A program made the position numbers and the translations under genes. Below are positions 1 to 7,405 of a DNA stretch of 41,795 bases, one piece after another (positions within the stretch are counted from its first letter, which is position 1; each line of letters opens with the position of its first letter). The notes under the pieces are model-generated. The model saw only the letters and a list, made by a program, of their open reading frames with translations. It was not told where the DNA came from and made no database searches. The DNA comes from Candidatus Anammoxibacter sp. (GTDB lineage Bacteria; Planctomycetota; Brocadiia; Brocadiales; Anammoxibacteraceae): the NCBI GenBank assembly GCA_021777105.1, contig JAIQZQ010000048.1, positions 1 to 41,795 of the forward strand, written 5' to 3'.

Positions 1-543
1 GGGAGATTCGAATAAAGTATACCGATAAAAAACTAATAAATGAAAATTTAAACATTCAAATCCCCCCACCCCCTTTTCTAAAGGGGAAGGATCGTTGATT
101 GTATGAGCTTTTAAATCAAAAGATGTGTATAAACCTAAGCTTTTTAGAGGGGAGGTCGATTGTTAGAGTCTTTCAGGATTTAGATGGTTTAATCAAAAAC
201 TTAACATCATGGCTCGGAATGTAAATACACGCCTTCAAACGCCACGGCGCGAGACACGCCTACACTACATCACGATCAGGAAAACAGATTGCCTCACCGC
301 ATTTAGCGGCAATAATTAGAATGCAATAGGCAGCTTAACTGTTACCAATTTTGAGCAATTTGAAAGATTACTCCTGCTAAAAAAGTCAAACCCCATTACT
401 CTTCAATTATTATAGTTGTAGCGGAATAATAAGATATGGGGTAAAATGTAAGGTATCGTCATACACATTTACTGAAAATAATCGGTATTTTATTTTACAA
501 CCTAACGGATTTTTTTCAATATTTTACGCAGGGGAGAAATATA
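1..543. other. Non-coding stretch upstream of the first gene
   Basis: I see no convincing gene here. There is a C-run followed by a G-rich partner near 60-90 that could pair weakly, and a GC-richer patch near 235-270 that stands out from its AT-rich surroundings and may be a repeat remnant. The last 15 bases hold a good ribosome binding site (AGGGGAG) for the gene at 544. Confidence 0.5.
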
Positions 544-1152
544 ATGGAAATTTCAAATGTTTCAAGTAGTAATGGCGGCATATTAGCCCTTAAAAAAAAT
601 ATTCAAGCGGATCAAAAGGCTAAAGCTGAAGCGGATGAGGCAAAAATTAAAGAGGAAGAGACCCAGGCAAAAAATGTTCAGTCTTTGGCAAGTATTATAC
701 AAGACTCTAAATTGGCGATGGGCACGCAATTTGTTACTCTAACCGGCAGACTGAATTCCAGTATGTCGTCTAAGAATTACGAGTTGTTAAATGCTGATCT
801 TTTATCAATGTTTAATTTTGTTAGTCAACTAACAACTAATACATCACAAGAAGAAATCAGGAAGTTTACTAATAATGAAGACGATGATAGCGATATCAAA
901 ATGGAAATAATGGCGACCCAAATAGCTGATTCCGCAATTAACGCAGCTCGCGCTTCATCCGAAGATGAGAAAAAACAACTAGACAAACTAAAGGAATTGA
1001 GAGATGCTACCAGTGATGGAATAGGGGAAGCCAGGAGTGTATCCGGTGACAATTTCTCTGGACAAATCCAGAATGCAAGCGATTTGGCATTGCAAATGAT
1101 TGATGATGAAATAGAGAGATTAGGCAATTCACTTGTCGATGTTATCGCGTGA
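544..1152 (+). CDS. Hypothetical protein, helical, possibly DUF5610-like
   Basis: A 202-residue protein that I do not recognise with certainty. It starts at ATG 544 behind a strong AGGGGAG site about 6-7 bases upstream. There is no signal peptide or membrane segment. Residues 20-45 are rich in Lys, Ala and Glu and probably form a charged helix; the rest is Ser/Asn/Asp-rich and mostly helical. The C-terminal third has a Gly-Ile-Gly-Glu-Ala-Arg stretch followed by a helix, which resembles the end of DUF5610-type proteins, but the match is weak and from memory. It stands alone: the next gene begins about 290 bases downstream, and a palindromic repeat follows its stop. Function unknown. Confidence 0.7.
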   Translation: MEISNVSSSNGGILALKKNIQADQKAKAEADEAKIKEEETQAKNVQSLASIIQDSKLAMGTQFVTLTGRLNSSMSSKNYELLNADLLSMFNFVSQLTTNTSQEEIRKFTNNEDDDSDIKMEIMATQIADSAINAARASSEDEKKQLDKLKELRDATSDGIGEARSVSGDNFSGQIQNASDLALQMIDDEIERLGNSLVDVIA

Positions 1153-1169
1153 AATTTCAAGTTGGATCT

Positions 1170-1200
1170 TTAAAAAGGGAGACTTATGCCTCCCTTACCC
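1170..1200. repeat. Palindromic GGGAG...CTCCC element
   Basis: An imperfect hairpin (AAGGGAG, short loop, CTCCCTT) lies just after the stop at 1152. It belongs to the same loose family as the GGGAGGC palindromes near 24.9, 28.2, 28.3 and 38.0 kb. It could act as a transcription terminator, but no clean T-tract follows. Confidence 0.5.
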
Positions 1201-1445
1201 ATTGGTTAATTTAAACGCGCATCATACATAGGGAAAAGAGATAAAAATAATACAAACAACATTTGAGTTAGATAATTGCGCTAAAGTTATTTTTTTTGAT
1301 AAATTGGCAAAATCTGGCCGCGCATTAAAAGATCCCCGTCAAAAACGTAAAAAGACATAATCAATACCATACACGTTAATTTATGGGAGCTGCATTAATT
1401 TATCCTTTCCGGTTACTTAAATTACTATTTCTAATTCCGTAAAAC

Positions 1446-2279
1446 ATGATTAACATTCTTGTTGTAGATGATGATATTTCTATGCAACAATTGTTGCGCC
1501 ATTATTTAAGCAAAGCGGGTTATTCAGTGATGGTTGCGGGCAGCGGGGAAGAGGCTTTGTCTAAAAAATTTTCTGTAATGCCGGATCTGATAATAGTTGA
1601 CAGGATAATGGCGGAACTGGATGGTTTTGATCTTGTTCGCAAGTTAAAGTCGAAGAAACCATCTGTCTATAGAAGGGTAATTATGCTTACTGTATGCTCA
1701 ACACCTTTAGATGTGCTTGAGGGATTGAATGCGGGCGCGGATGATTACATTGTTAAACCATTTAAGCCTAATATTTTATTAGCCAGGGTAAAAACGCAAT
1801 TGAGGATAAAGGATACAATAGATGATTTAAGAAGCGAAGTTAATGATTTGGAAAAGCAACTCGCTCAACAAAGTCAAGCCAGAACAATAAGCCCGGACGA
1901 TAGCAAAAAGCGGATTGATTCAAATGATAATGATGAAAAAAGCAATAATATTGACGATCCGCTAAGAGAACTTGACTTAAACCTTGATATTAATGCACTA
2001 TCAGGCCATGAAATTAACAACAAGGAAGAATGGGCGGATAGTGTTAAAAACATAGGCAGTAGACAAATCGCCGCCTCATTTTCCAGACGAAAACGTCCAT
2101 GGACCAGGCGGTACAGACTATATATTGCAATATTCGGCATTTCGATACTGTTAAGCTCTATTTTGATTTTTATTGAAAAAAAGGTGCTTCCTTCATTCAG
2201 AGATGCGTTACATAAACAAGGGCAATTTTATGAGCCAAAAGATTTCAAGCGTGATGAAATTAAAAGAAAAAGTTTATAG
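1446..2279 (+). CDS. Membrane-tailed response regulator (receiver domain), copy 1
   Basis: A 277-residue protein with an N-terminal CheY-like receiver domain (about residues 1-120). The acidic cluster D8-D9-D10, phosphoacceptor D52, T82 and K104 (VKPF) are all present, so phosphorylation from a histidine kinase is expected. No DNA-binding or enzymatic output domain follows. Instead there is a short charged coiled-coil (about 123-140), a polar acidic linker, a basic patch (RRKRPWTRR, near 215) and one hydrophobic segment at about 225-243, ending in a basic 34-residue tail. This predicts a receiver held at the inner membrane. It is a close paralog of the next gene (2632-3390) with the same architecture. 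No kinase gene lies nearby. The start lacks a clear ribosome binding site but is fixed by the family N-terminus. Confidence 0.85.
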   Translation: MINILVVDDDISMQQLLRHYLSKAGYSVMVAGSGEEALSKKFSVMPDLIIVDRIMAELDGFDLVRKLKSKKPSVYRRVIMLTVCSTPLDVLEGLNAGADDYIVKPFKPNILLARVKTQLRIKDTIDDLRSEVNDLEKQLAQQSQARTISPDDSKKRIDSNDNDEKSNNIDDPLRELDLNLDINALSGHEINNKEEWADSVKNIGSRQIAASFSRRKRPWTRRYRLYIAIFGISILLSSILIFIEKKVLPSFRDALHKQGQFYEPKDFKRDEIKRKSL

Positions 2280-2631
2280 AATATGCTTAATGATAATTAA
2301 CTTTTCTTGTCTCTATTAATTATAGATCTTCCGCATAAACTTTAATTTATAGAATCAAAAGCAATTTTAGCCACAAAGACGCAAAGGCACGAAGAAAAGC
2401 AAGAACTTTGTGGTTATTTAAAAATTTTTAAATTTATAAAATGAAGATGTAATGTGAATGTTTTTCCGCTTTGACACAGGTAAATCCTTATTTTTGTAAA
2501 AACAATCCGCCATTTTACAAAATACTATTCTTATTTTTAGAATTAACATCTTATTTTATAACAACTTATGTAGTTTATGCGCCGGCTCTATAAACATGTA
2601 ATCTTCCTGAAATTAATTAACTTTATAAGAA
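2280..2631. other. Intergenic region between the paired response regulators
   Basis: An AT-rich spacer of about 350 bases. It contains one dispersed repeat (2367-2416) and otherwise no gene. The distance suggests that each regulator may have its own promoter rather than forming a tight operon. Confidence 0.6.
2367..2416. repeat. Dispersed repeat, ACAAAGACGCAAAGGCACGAAG type
   Basis: Contains the phrase CCACAAAGACGCAAAGGCAC followed by an inverted CTTTGTGG about 20 bases later. I recall this phrase as a widespread bacterial intergenic repeat. CCACAAAG and CTTTGTGG can pair as a hairpin. Confidence 0.6.
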
Positions 2632-3390
2632 ATGATTAATATTCTTGTTGTTGATGATGATATTGCTATTCAAAAACTGGTAGGCCATTATTTGCGCAAA
2701 GCCGGCTATTCAGTGATGGTTGCAAGTAGCGCGGAAGAAGCCCTGGCTAAAAAGTTTTCAGTATTGCCGGATCTGATAATTCTTGACAGGATAATGGATG
2801 GGCTGGATGGTTTAGAGCTTGTTCATAAATTAAAATCAAAAAAACCTGCTTCATATATAAGGGTAATCATGCTTACTTCATGTTCAGGCGAATCTGATAT
2901 TGAAAAGGGTTTGAATATGGGAGCGGATGATTATGTGGTTAAACCGTTTGAACCTCAATTGCTACTGGCGCGAGTAAAGGCGCAGTTGAGAGTTAAAGTG
3001 ATTATTGATCACTTGTTAAACGACGTTGTTTCTCTAAGAAGCCGGCTTTCTATGCCGGCTCAATATTCATTAGACGCTAAAGAATCCGGCATGGCAAGCA
3101 GTTTTGAGTCCAGTGAAAAAGATACGGGGGATGACAGTAATGTATCGCGCGATAGTTATAAGAAAAACACGGAAATAACGGAAAATGAGAGTATAAAGCT
3201 ATTTGATAAGCTACAAACAGCTGGGGCTGATTCTCAAGCAAGGCAAAATAGATGGGCCAGGTGGCGATTTTGGAGGCGTGTTAAAAAATATTTGGCTATA
3301 TTTTTTATATGCTTATTGGCGTATATAATAGTCAGGTATTTACTTTCAGGGCTATTGCATTTTATATATTTTGTTGTCTATGATCATTAA
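2632..3390 (+). CDS. Membrane-tailed response regulator (receiver domain), copy 2
   Basis: A 252-residue protein built like its upstream neighbour. The receiver domain (about 1-120) keeps D8-D9-D10, D52, T82 and K104, and is nearly colinear with copy 1. A variable polar linker (about 125-205) follows, then an aromatic and basic patch (RWARWRFWRR). One or two hydrophobic stretches occupy the last 33 residues (about 219-252), and the chain ends almost at the membrane. The linkers and tails have diverged far more than the receivers, consistent with tandem duplication and then specialisation of the tail. There is no output domain. The ATG at 2632 is preceded only by a weak AAGAA. The stop is about 140 bases before the yaiI-like gene. 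Confidence 0.85.
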   Translation: MINILVVDDDIAIQKLVGHYLRKAGYSVMVASSAEEALAKKFSVLPDLIILDRIMDGLDGLELVHKLKSKKPASYIRVIMLTSCSGESDIEKGLNMGADDYVVKPFEPQLLLARVKAQLRVKVIIDHLLNDVVSLRSRLSMPAQYSLDAKESGMASSFESSEKDTGDDSNVSRDSYKKNTEITENESIKLFDKLQTAGADSQARQNRWARWRFWRRVKKYLAIFFICLLAYIIVRYLLSGLLHFIYFVVYDH

Positions 3391-3527
3391 TCAAGAAAAA
3401 GCCTTGCCGGTATTTGATAAGTTTAAATGTAAATTTTTTAATTGGCTGTTTTTAGAGTTTGACTGTATAGTTAGATGCTCTATTGGACTAAAGCCGGGTT
3501 AAGGGCCCGGAAAGAAAGGATATTATT

Positions 3528-3995
3528 TTGTTGCACATTTATGTTGATGCTGATGCGTGCCCGGTTAAACAGGAGGTATACCGTGTTGCAAGCCGATTAA
3601 ACCTTGATGTCACATTGGTGGCCAACTCCTGGATGAGAGTTCCGGATGAACGCGGGATTGCGCTTGAAGTTGTGGCGAGCAGGTTAGACGCGGCCGATGA
3701 TTGGATTGTGGAGCATGCGGAACCTAACGACATCGTGGTCACGGCTGATATTCCGCTTGCGAGCCGATGCCTGAAAGAAGGCGTTTATGTGATCGGCACA
3801 AATGGAAAGACGTTTACGGAAGACAATATTGGCCATGCCGTTGCGATTAGGGATCTTTTTACGGAACTCCGTGGCGCAGGAGAGATGACGGGCGGGCCTC
3901 CGCCTCTAAACAAGCGAGACAGATCGCGTTTTCTTCATCAGCTTGATGAAGTGATTCAAACAATCCGCCGCAAGCATCAGTTAAATTCCACTTAG
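3528..3995 (+). CDS. yaiI: YaiI/YqxD family protein (UPF0178, DUF188)
   Basis: A 155-residue protein of the YaiI/YqxD family, close to the usual length of about 150. The N-terminal signature DADACPVK (about residues 7-14) and the C-terminal block GGPPPLNKRDRSRF (about 122-135) are diagnostic. The family has a PIN-like nuclease fold, but its cellular role is not settled. Two TTG codons in a row (3528 and 3531) could be the start. A GAAAGGA ribosome binding site at about 3514-3520 fits either, and the family norm of a start directly before HIYVDAD favours 3531. The gene is richer in GC and CG than its neighbours, so a different history is possible. It stands alone between the regulators and feoB. 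Confidence 0.85.
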   Translation: MLHIYVDADACPVKQEVYRVASRLNLDVTLVANSWMRVPDERGIALEVVASRLDAADDWIVEHAEPNDIVVTADIPLASRCLKEGVYVIGTNGKTFTEDNIGHAVAIRDLFTELRGAGEMTGGPPPLNKRDRSRFLHQLDEVIQTIRRKHQLNST

Positions 3996-4183
3996 AACCG
4001 ATAATAGAGGTTCCATCTTTTATCCGCATAAATACGTCTAACCCGAGTCATATCGTATCTGCTATTGATATCTAATTCCACACGTTTTCACATATCCGGA
4101 CGGGCTGAAATACAAAATGCGATTAAGCCGCTAATTCATATATTTTCAGCCGGTCGCCCCTGCTATGCCTGCGCCAAAATAGA

Positions 4184-4212
4184 TTGACTTTAATTAATAA
4201 AACAGTTATATT
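4184..4212 (+). promoter_or_regulatory. Predicted sigma70-type promoter for feoB
   Basis: TTGACT at 4184-4189, then a 17-base spacer and TATATT at 4207-4212. This is close to the consensus and lies about 80 bases before the feoB ATG. A DtxR/IdeR operator would be expected nearby, but I could not define one with confidence. Confidence 0.55.
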
Positions 4213-4294
4213 AGCCGCTTATTGATATTTAGTCTCAATTGCAGCTAGATATTTCCGATTATACCCGCTTATAAATTCTTGTAAATTTTAGATA

Positions 4295-6586
4295 ATGACA
4301 ACTACAAATAACCCGGAAACAAATAATGAGGAGCGCGGAAAGGCCCAAATCGCTTTGGTTGGAAACGCTAATGTGGGCAAAAGCGTTATATTTGGGCTGA
4401 TTACAGGCAAATATGTGATTGTCTCAAACTATCCGGGCACAACGGTGGAGGTTTCCAGAGGTGTATGCCGGGGGTTAGGCGGTGAAACCGAGGTTGTGGA
4501 CACTCCGGGGGTTAATAGTTTGATCCCTCTTTCCGAAGACGAACGCGTTACCAGAGACATTATACTTGAGGATACGGATAGGGTTGTGATACAGGTTGCG
4601 GACTCTAAGAATCTAAAACGGGCGCTTATTATCACTACTCAACTTGCCGAATTGGGCCAAAAAGTCGCTTTTGACCTGAATATGTGGGACGAATCACTGG
4701 ACAGGGGTATTTCTATCGACGCGGAGGCGTTAAAACAACTGATTGGAACGCCCGTCACCAAGACAGTTGCTACGCAAAAAAAGGGGATAAGCGCTTTAAT
4801 AAATTCTGTAAATTCAGCGTCAATCCCAAAGATAAGTGTTAATTACGGCGAAGAGATTGAAAATGCGATTGGGGAGATAGAAAAAACATTTGAGGAGAGC
4901 GGGATTCAAAAAAACAGGGGCGTGGCAATAATGATTCTAGCTGATGATGACACTTTAGAATCGCGATTCATCAATAAGTTGCAAGAGACGGCGTACAACA
5001 AAATAAAAGATATACGGGAAGGGCTGATTGCAAAGTTTAACGCGCCTCTAAATTATGTGATTAACAGAAAACGGGCAAGGACAATTGACGAGGAAATTGA
5101 GGGGATTGTAAAGACTCAGCCTACTGTGACTGAAACAAGACCGCTTTTAAGAAAGTTGTTTTTCTTTCTAATGATGCCGGCGATATCTTTTGCAACGGGC
5201 TATAAGTTTGTTGATTTGATACAGGTAATATCTTCACGGCCGGCGGGGTTTGGGCAAACGGCAATCACGGCGATTAATATTGCGGGCGGAGTGGCTGCGG
5301 CAATATGGATGTCGATTGAAATGCACAGAAAGGAGCGATTGTCTAAAAACTCAATATCCAATATATTGGGTAGATTGACAATGCACCCTGTAATCGCGCT
5401 TCCGCTGTTAATGGTTATTTTATGGCTTACATATAAAATAGTGGGCGGGTTTGGGGCCGGCTTTTGCGTGGATTTTATCGAGTCAAAGATCTTTGGCGAC
5501 GCGTTGGAGTTATCAGGCGGTTTCGACATATATATTCCAATTCCATTTACGGATATACGGTATGATATAACGCATGTAAACTTTCAGGGAATAAATTATT
5601 ATATAGGGTGGTTGGCGGAAAAGACAATCGGACGGGAAAATATTGTTTACGAACTGTTTTTAAATGATCAATCAGGCCTCATTAGAATCGGGGTGACATA
5701 CTCTATTGCAATTGTTTTTCCAATTGTAGGTTTCTTTTTCCTGATCTTCGGCATAATGGAAGACAGTGGATACCTGCCCCGCCTTGCGATCATGGTTGAC
5801 AGGGCGTTTAAAAAGCTGGGGCTTAACGGCAAGGCGGTTTTACCGATGGTGCTTGGGCTGGGCTGTTCAACAATGGCTACGCTTACAACGCGAATACTTG
5901 ACACGAAAAAGGAGAGAGCGATTTCAGTGCTTTTGCTTGCCTTGGGCGTGCCGTGTTCAGCGCAATTGGGCGTTATTGCAGGTGTGTTGGGCAGCGTTTC
6001 AGGAGTTTATTTTGTTGTGTATGCTTTGATAATTATGACTCAGTTGTTAATGGTCGGATATTTGGCTTCAAAGGTTTTAAAAGGGGCGCCGCCTGATTTT
6101 ATGATTGAGATACCGCCCTTTCGTTTTCCAGGGGTTTATAATGTTGTAATCAAAACTATTTACAGAATACAATGGTTTATGAAAGAGGCTATTCCTCTTT
6201 TTGTATTAGGCACACTGATTTTATTTATAATAAGCAAGCTTGGAGTTCTGAAATTTTTGGAGAAAGCGGCCGGGCCGGTTGTGGAGGGATTTCTTGGATT
6301 GCCCGCGACTACGGCGCAGGGATTTATATTAGGTTTTCTCAGGCGGGATTACGGGGCGGTAAGCATTTTCAGAGAACTTGAAAATGTTTCAGGCACAGGG
6401 ACGGCGGACCCAAAGCAGTTGCTTGTCTCCCTTGTTGTTATTACACTGTTTGTGCCGTGTCTGGCCAATTTCTTTGTCATGGTCAAGGAACAAGGGACAA
6501 GAAACGCATTTTTAATGGTTGCGTTTATATTGCCGTTCTCAGTAACGGTTGGCGGGATCCTAAATTTTATTTTAAGGCTTGTATAA
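4295..6586 (+). CDS. feoB: Ferrous iron transport protein B (FeoB)
   Basis: A 763-residue FeoB, the inner-membrane Fe(II) transporter with an N-terminal G domain. The G motifs are visible: P-loop GNANVGKS (23-30), NYPGTT (45-50), DTPG (69-72) and NMWD (129-132), the usual FeoB variant of NKxD. The membrane half has the two gate motifs, GCSTMATLTTR (about 522-532) and GVPCSAQLG (about 550-558), and the late GFLRRDYG block (about 679-686). Between the G domain and the first canonical helix lies a segment of about 80 residues (about 285-360) with two extra hydrophobic stretches, which I do not expect in a standard FeoB. No separate feoA is present, but the next gene carries a FeoA-like domain. 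The start has no strong ribosome binding site. Confidence 0.97.
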   Translation: MTTTNNPETNNEERGKAQIALVGNANVGKSVIFGLITGKYVIVSNYPGTTVEVSRGVCRGLGGETEVVDTPGVNSLIPLSEDERVTRDIILEDTDRVVIQVADSKNLKRALIITTQLAELGQKVAFDLNMWDESLDRGISIDAEALKQLIGTPVTKTVATQKKGISALINSVNSASIPKISVNYGEEIENAIGEIEKTFEESGIQKNRGVAIMILADDDTLESRFINKLQETAYNKIKDIREGLIAKFNAPLNYVINRKRARTIDEEIEGIVKTQPTVTETRPLLRKLFFFLMMPAISFATGYKFVDLIQVISSRPAGFGQTAITAINIAGGVAAAIWMSIEMHRKERLSKNSISNILGRLTMHPVIALPLLMVILWLTYKIVGGFGAGFCVDFIESKIFGDALELSGGFDIYIPIPFTDIRYDITHVNFQGINYYIGWLAEKTIGRENIVYELFLNDQSGLIRIGVTYSIAIVFPIVGFFFLIFGIMEDSGYLPRLAIMVDRAFKKLGLNGKAVLPMVLGLGCSTMATLTTRILDTKKERAISVLLLALGVPCSAQLGVIAGVLGSVSGVYFVVYALIIMTQLLMVGYLASKVLKGAPPDFMIEIPPFRFPGVYNVVIKTIYRIQWFMKEAIPLFVLGTLILFIISKLGVLKFLEKAAGPVVEGFLGLPATTAQGFILGFLRRDYGAVSIFRELENVSGTGTADPKQLLVSLVVITLFVPCLANFFVMVKEQGTRNAFLMVAFILPFSVTVGGILNFILRLV

Positions 6587-6678
6587 TCGTAACCCGGTTA
6601 AATCTGGCAAGTAAAAAGTCAGGAATAATATTTTGTCAAATCAGAACTTATAAGAGACTAAAAAAGGCGGTTGTTAAA

Positions 6679-7353
6679 ATGACTGAACGAAAAATTGAAG
6701 AGTTGCTGGAGTATATGTGGACAACCGAGGAAGAGACCGGCGATATAGAAAAAAATATTATTGAGAAAAAAACGATAATTGAACAATTCGGCGAGGAATA
6801 CACAGCCAAATGGCTTGACAAAATGGAAGCCGAAGACCTTGTCAAGTTGCAAAACGGCACGGTAAAATTTAGCTCAAAGGGACAAATTCATGCTAAAATG
6901 ATAATCAGGCGGCACAGGCTTGCCGAAAGGTTGTTGCATGACGTGCTGGACTTTTCCAGCGATAAATATGAATCAAGCGCGTGCAAATTTGAGCACTTTA
7001 TTGGCGATGATGTTGTGGCTAGCATTTGCATATTGCTTGGCCACCCAAGAACCTGTCCGCACGGCAAGGCCATACCAAGGGGAGATTGCTGTAAAAAAGA
7101 CAATAAGGCTATTAAGACGTTAATAGCGCCTCTTTCGGAAATGAAGGCCGGAGAAAAGGGCAAGGTTGTATATATCTCCACAAAATTTCACCAACGGTTG
7201 GACAGGGTATCGGGCATAGGCATTATGCCGGGAGCTATAATAAACGTGCACCAGAAACATCCGACCTACGTTATACAGGTCGGCGAATCACAAGTGGCAA
7301 TTGACAAAAATATAGCAAGTGAAATATTTGTAAGGCTGCGCCATAACCACTGA
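6679..7353 (+). CDS. DtxR/MntR-type metal-dependent regulator with FeoA-like domain
   Basis: A 224-residue iron- or manganese-responsive repressor. Residues 1-65 form the winged helix-turn-helix. Residues 70-145 are the dimerisation and metal-binding domain, with a Cys-x2-Glu-His (CKFEH) block and the GHPRTCPHGKAIP signature of the DtxR family. Residues about 150-224 are a FeoA/SH3-like domain (KAGEKGKVVYIS to the end). The open frame continues upstream into feoB, but ATG 6679 with AGGCGG eight bases before it is the sensible start. It lies about 90 bases downstream of feoB on the same strand, so it probably senses Fe(II) and controls the pair by feedback. The fused domain might also supply FeoA function to FeoB; that is inference. 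Confidence 0.9.
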   Translation: MTERKIEELLEYMWTTEEETGDIEKNIIEKKTIIEQFGEEYTAKWLDKMEAEDLVKLQNGTVKFSSKGQIHAKMIIRRHRLAERLLHDVLDFSSDKYESSACKFEHFIGDDVVASICILLGHPRTCPHGKAIPRGDCCKKDNKAIKTLIAPLSEMKAGEKGKVVYISTKFHQRLDRVSGIGIMPGAIINVHQKHPTYVIQVGESQVAIDKNIASEIFVRLRHNH

Positions 7354-7405
7354 TCGCGCCATAGGCTCATGCATTGACGACAGGCGCGCGCTTGAGCAGG
7401 ACGCG

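Noticed and set aside
6457..6678. N-terminal extension of the DtxR-type protein overlapping feoB
   Set aside because: The extension reads an alternative frame of feoB, has no family similarity, and ATG 6679 has both a ribosome binding site and the right protein start.
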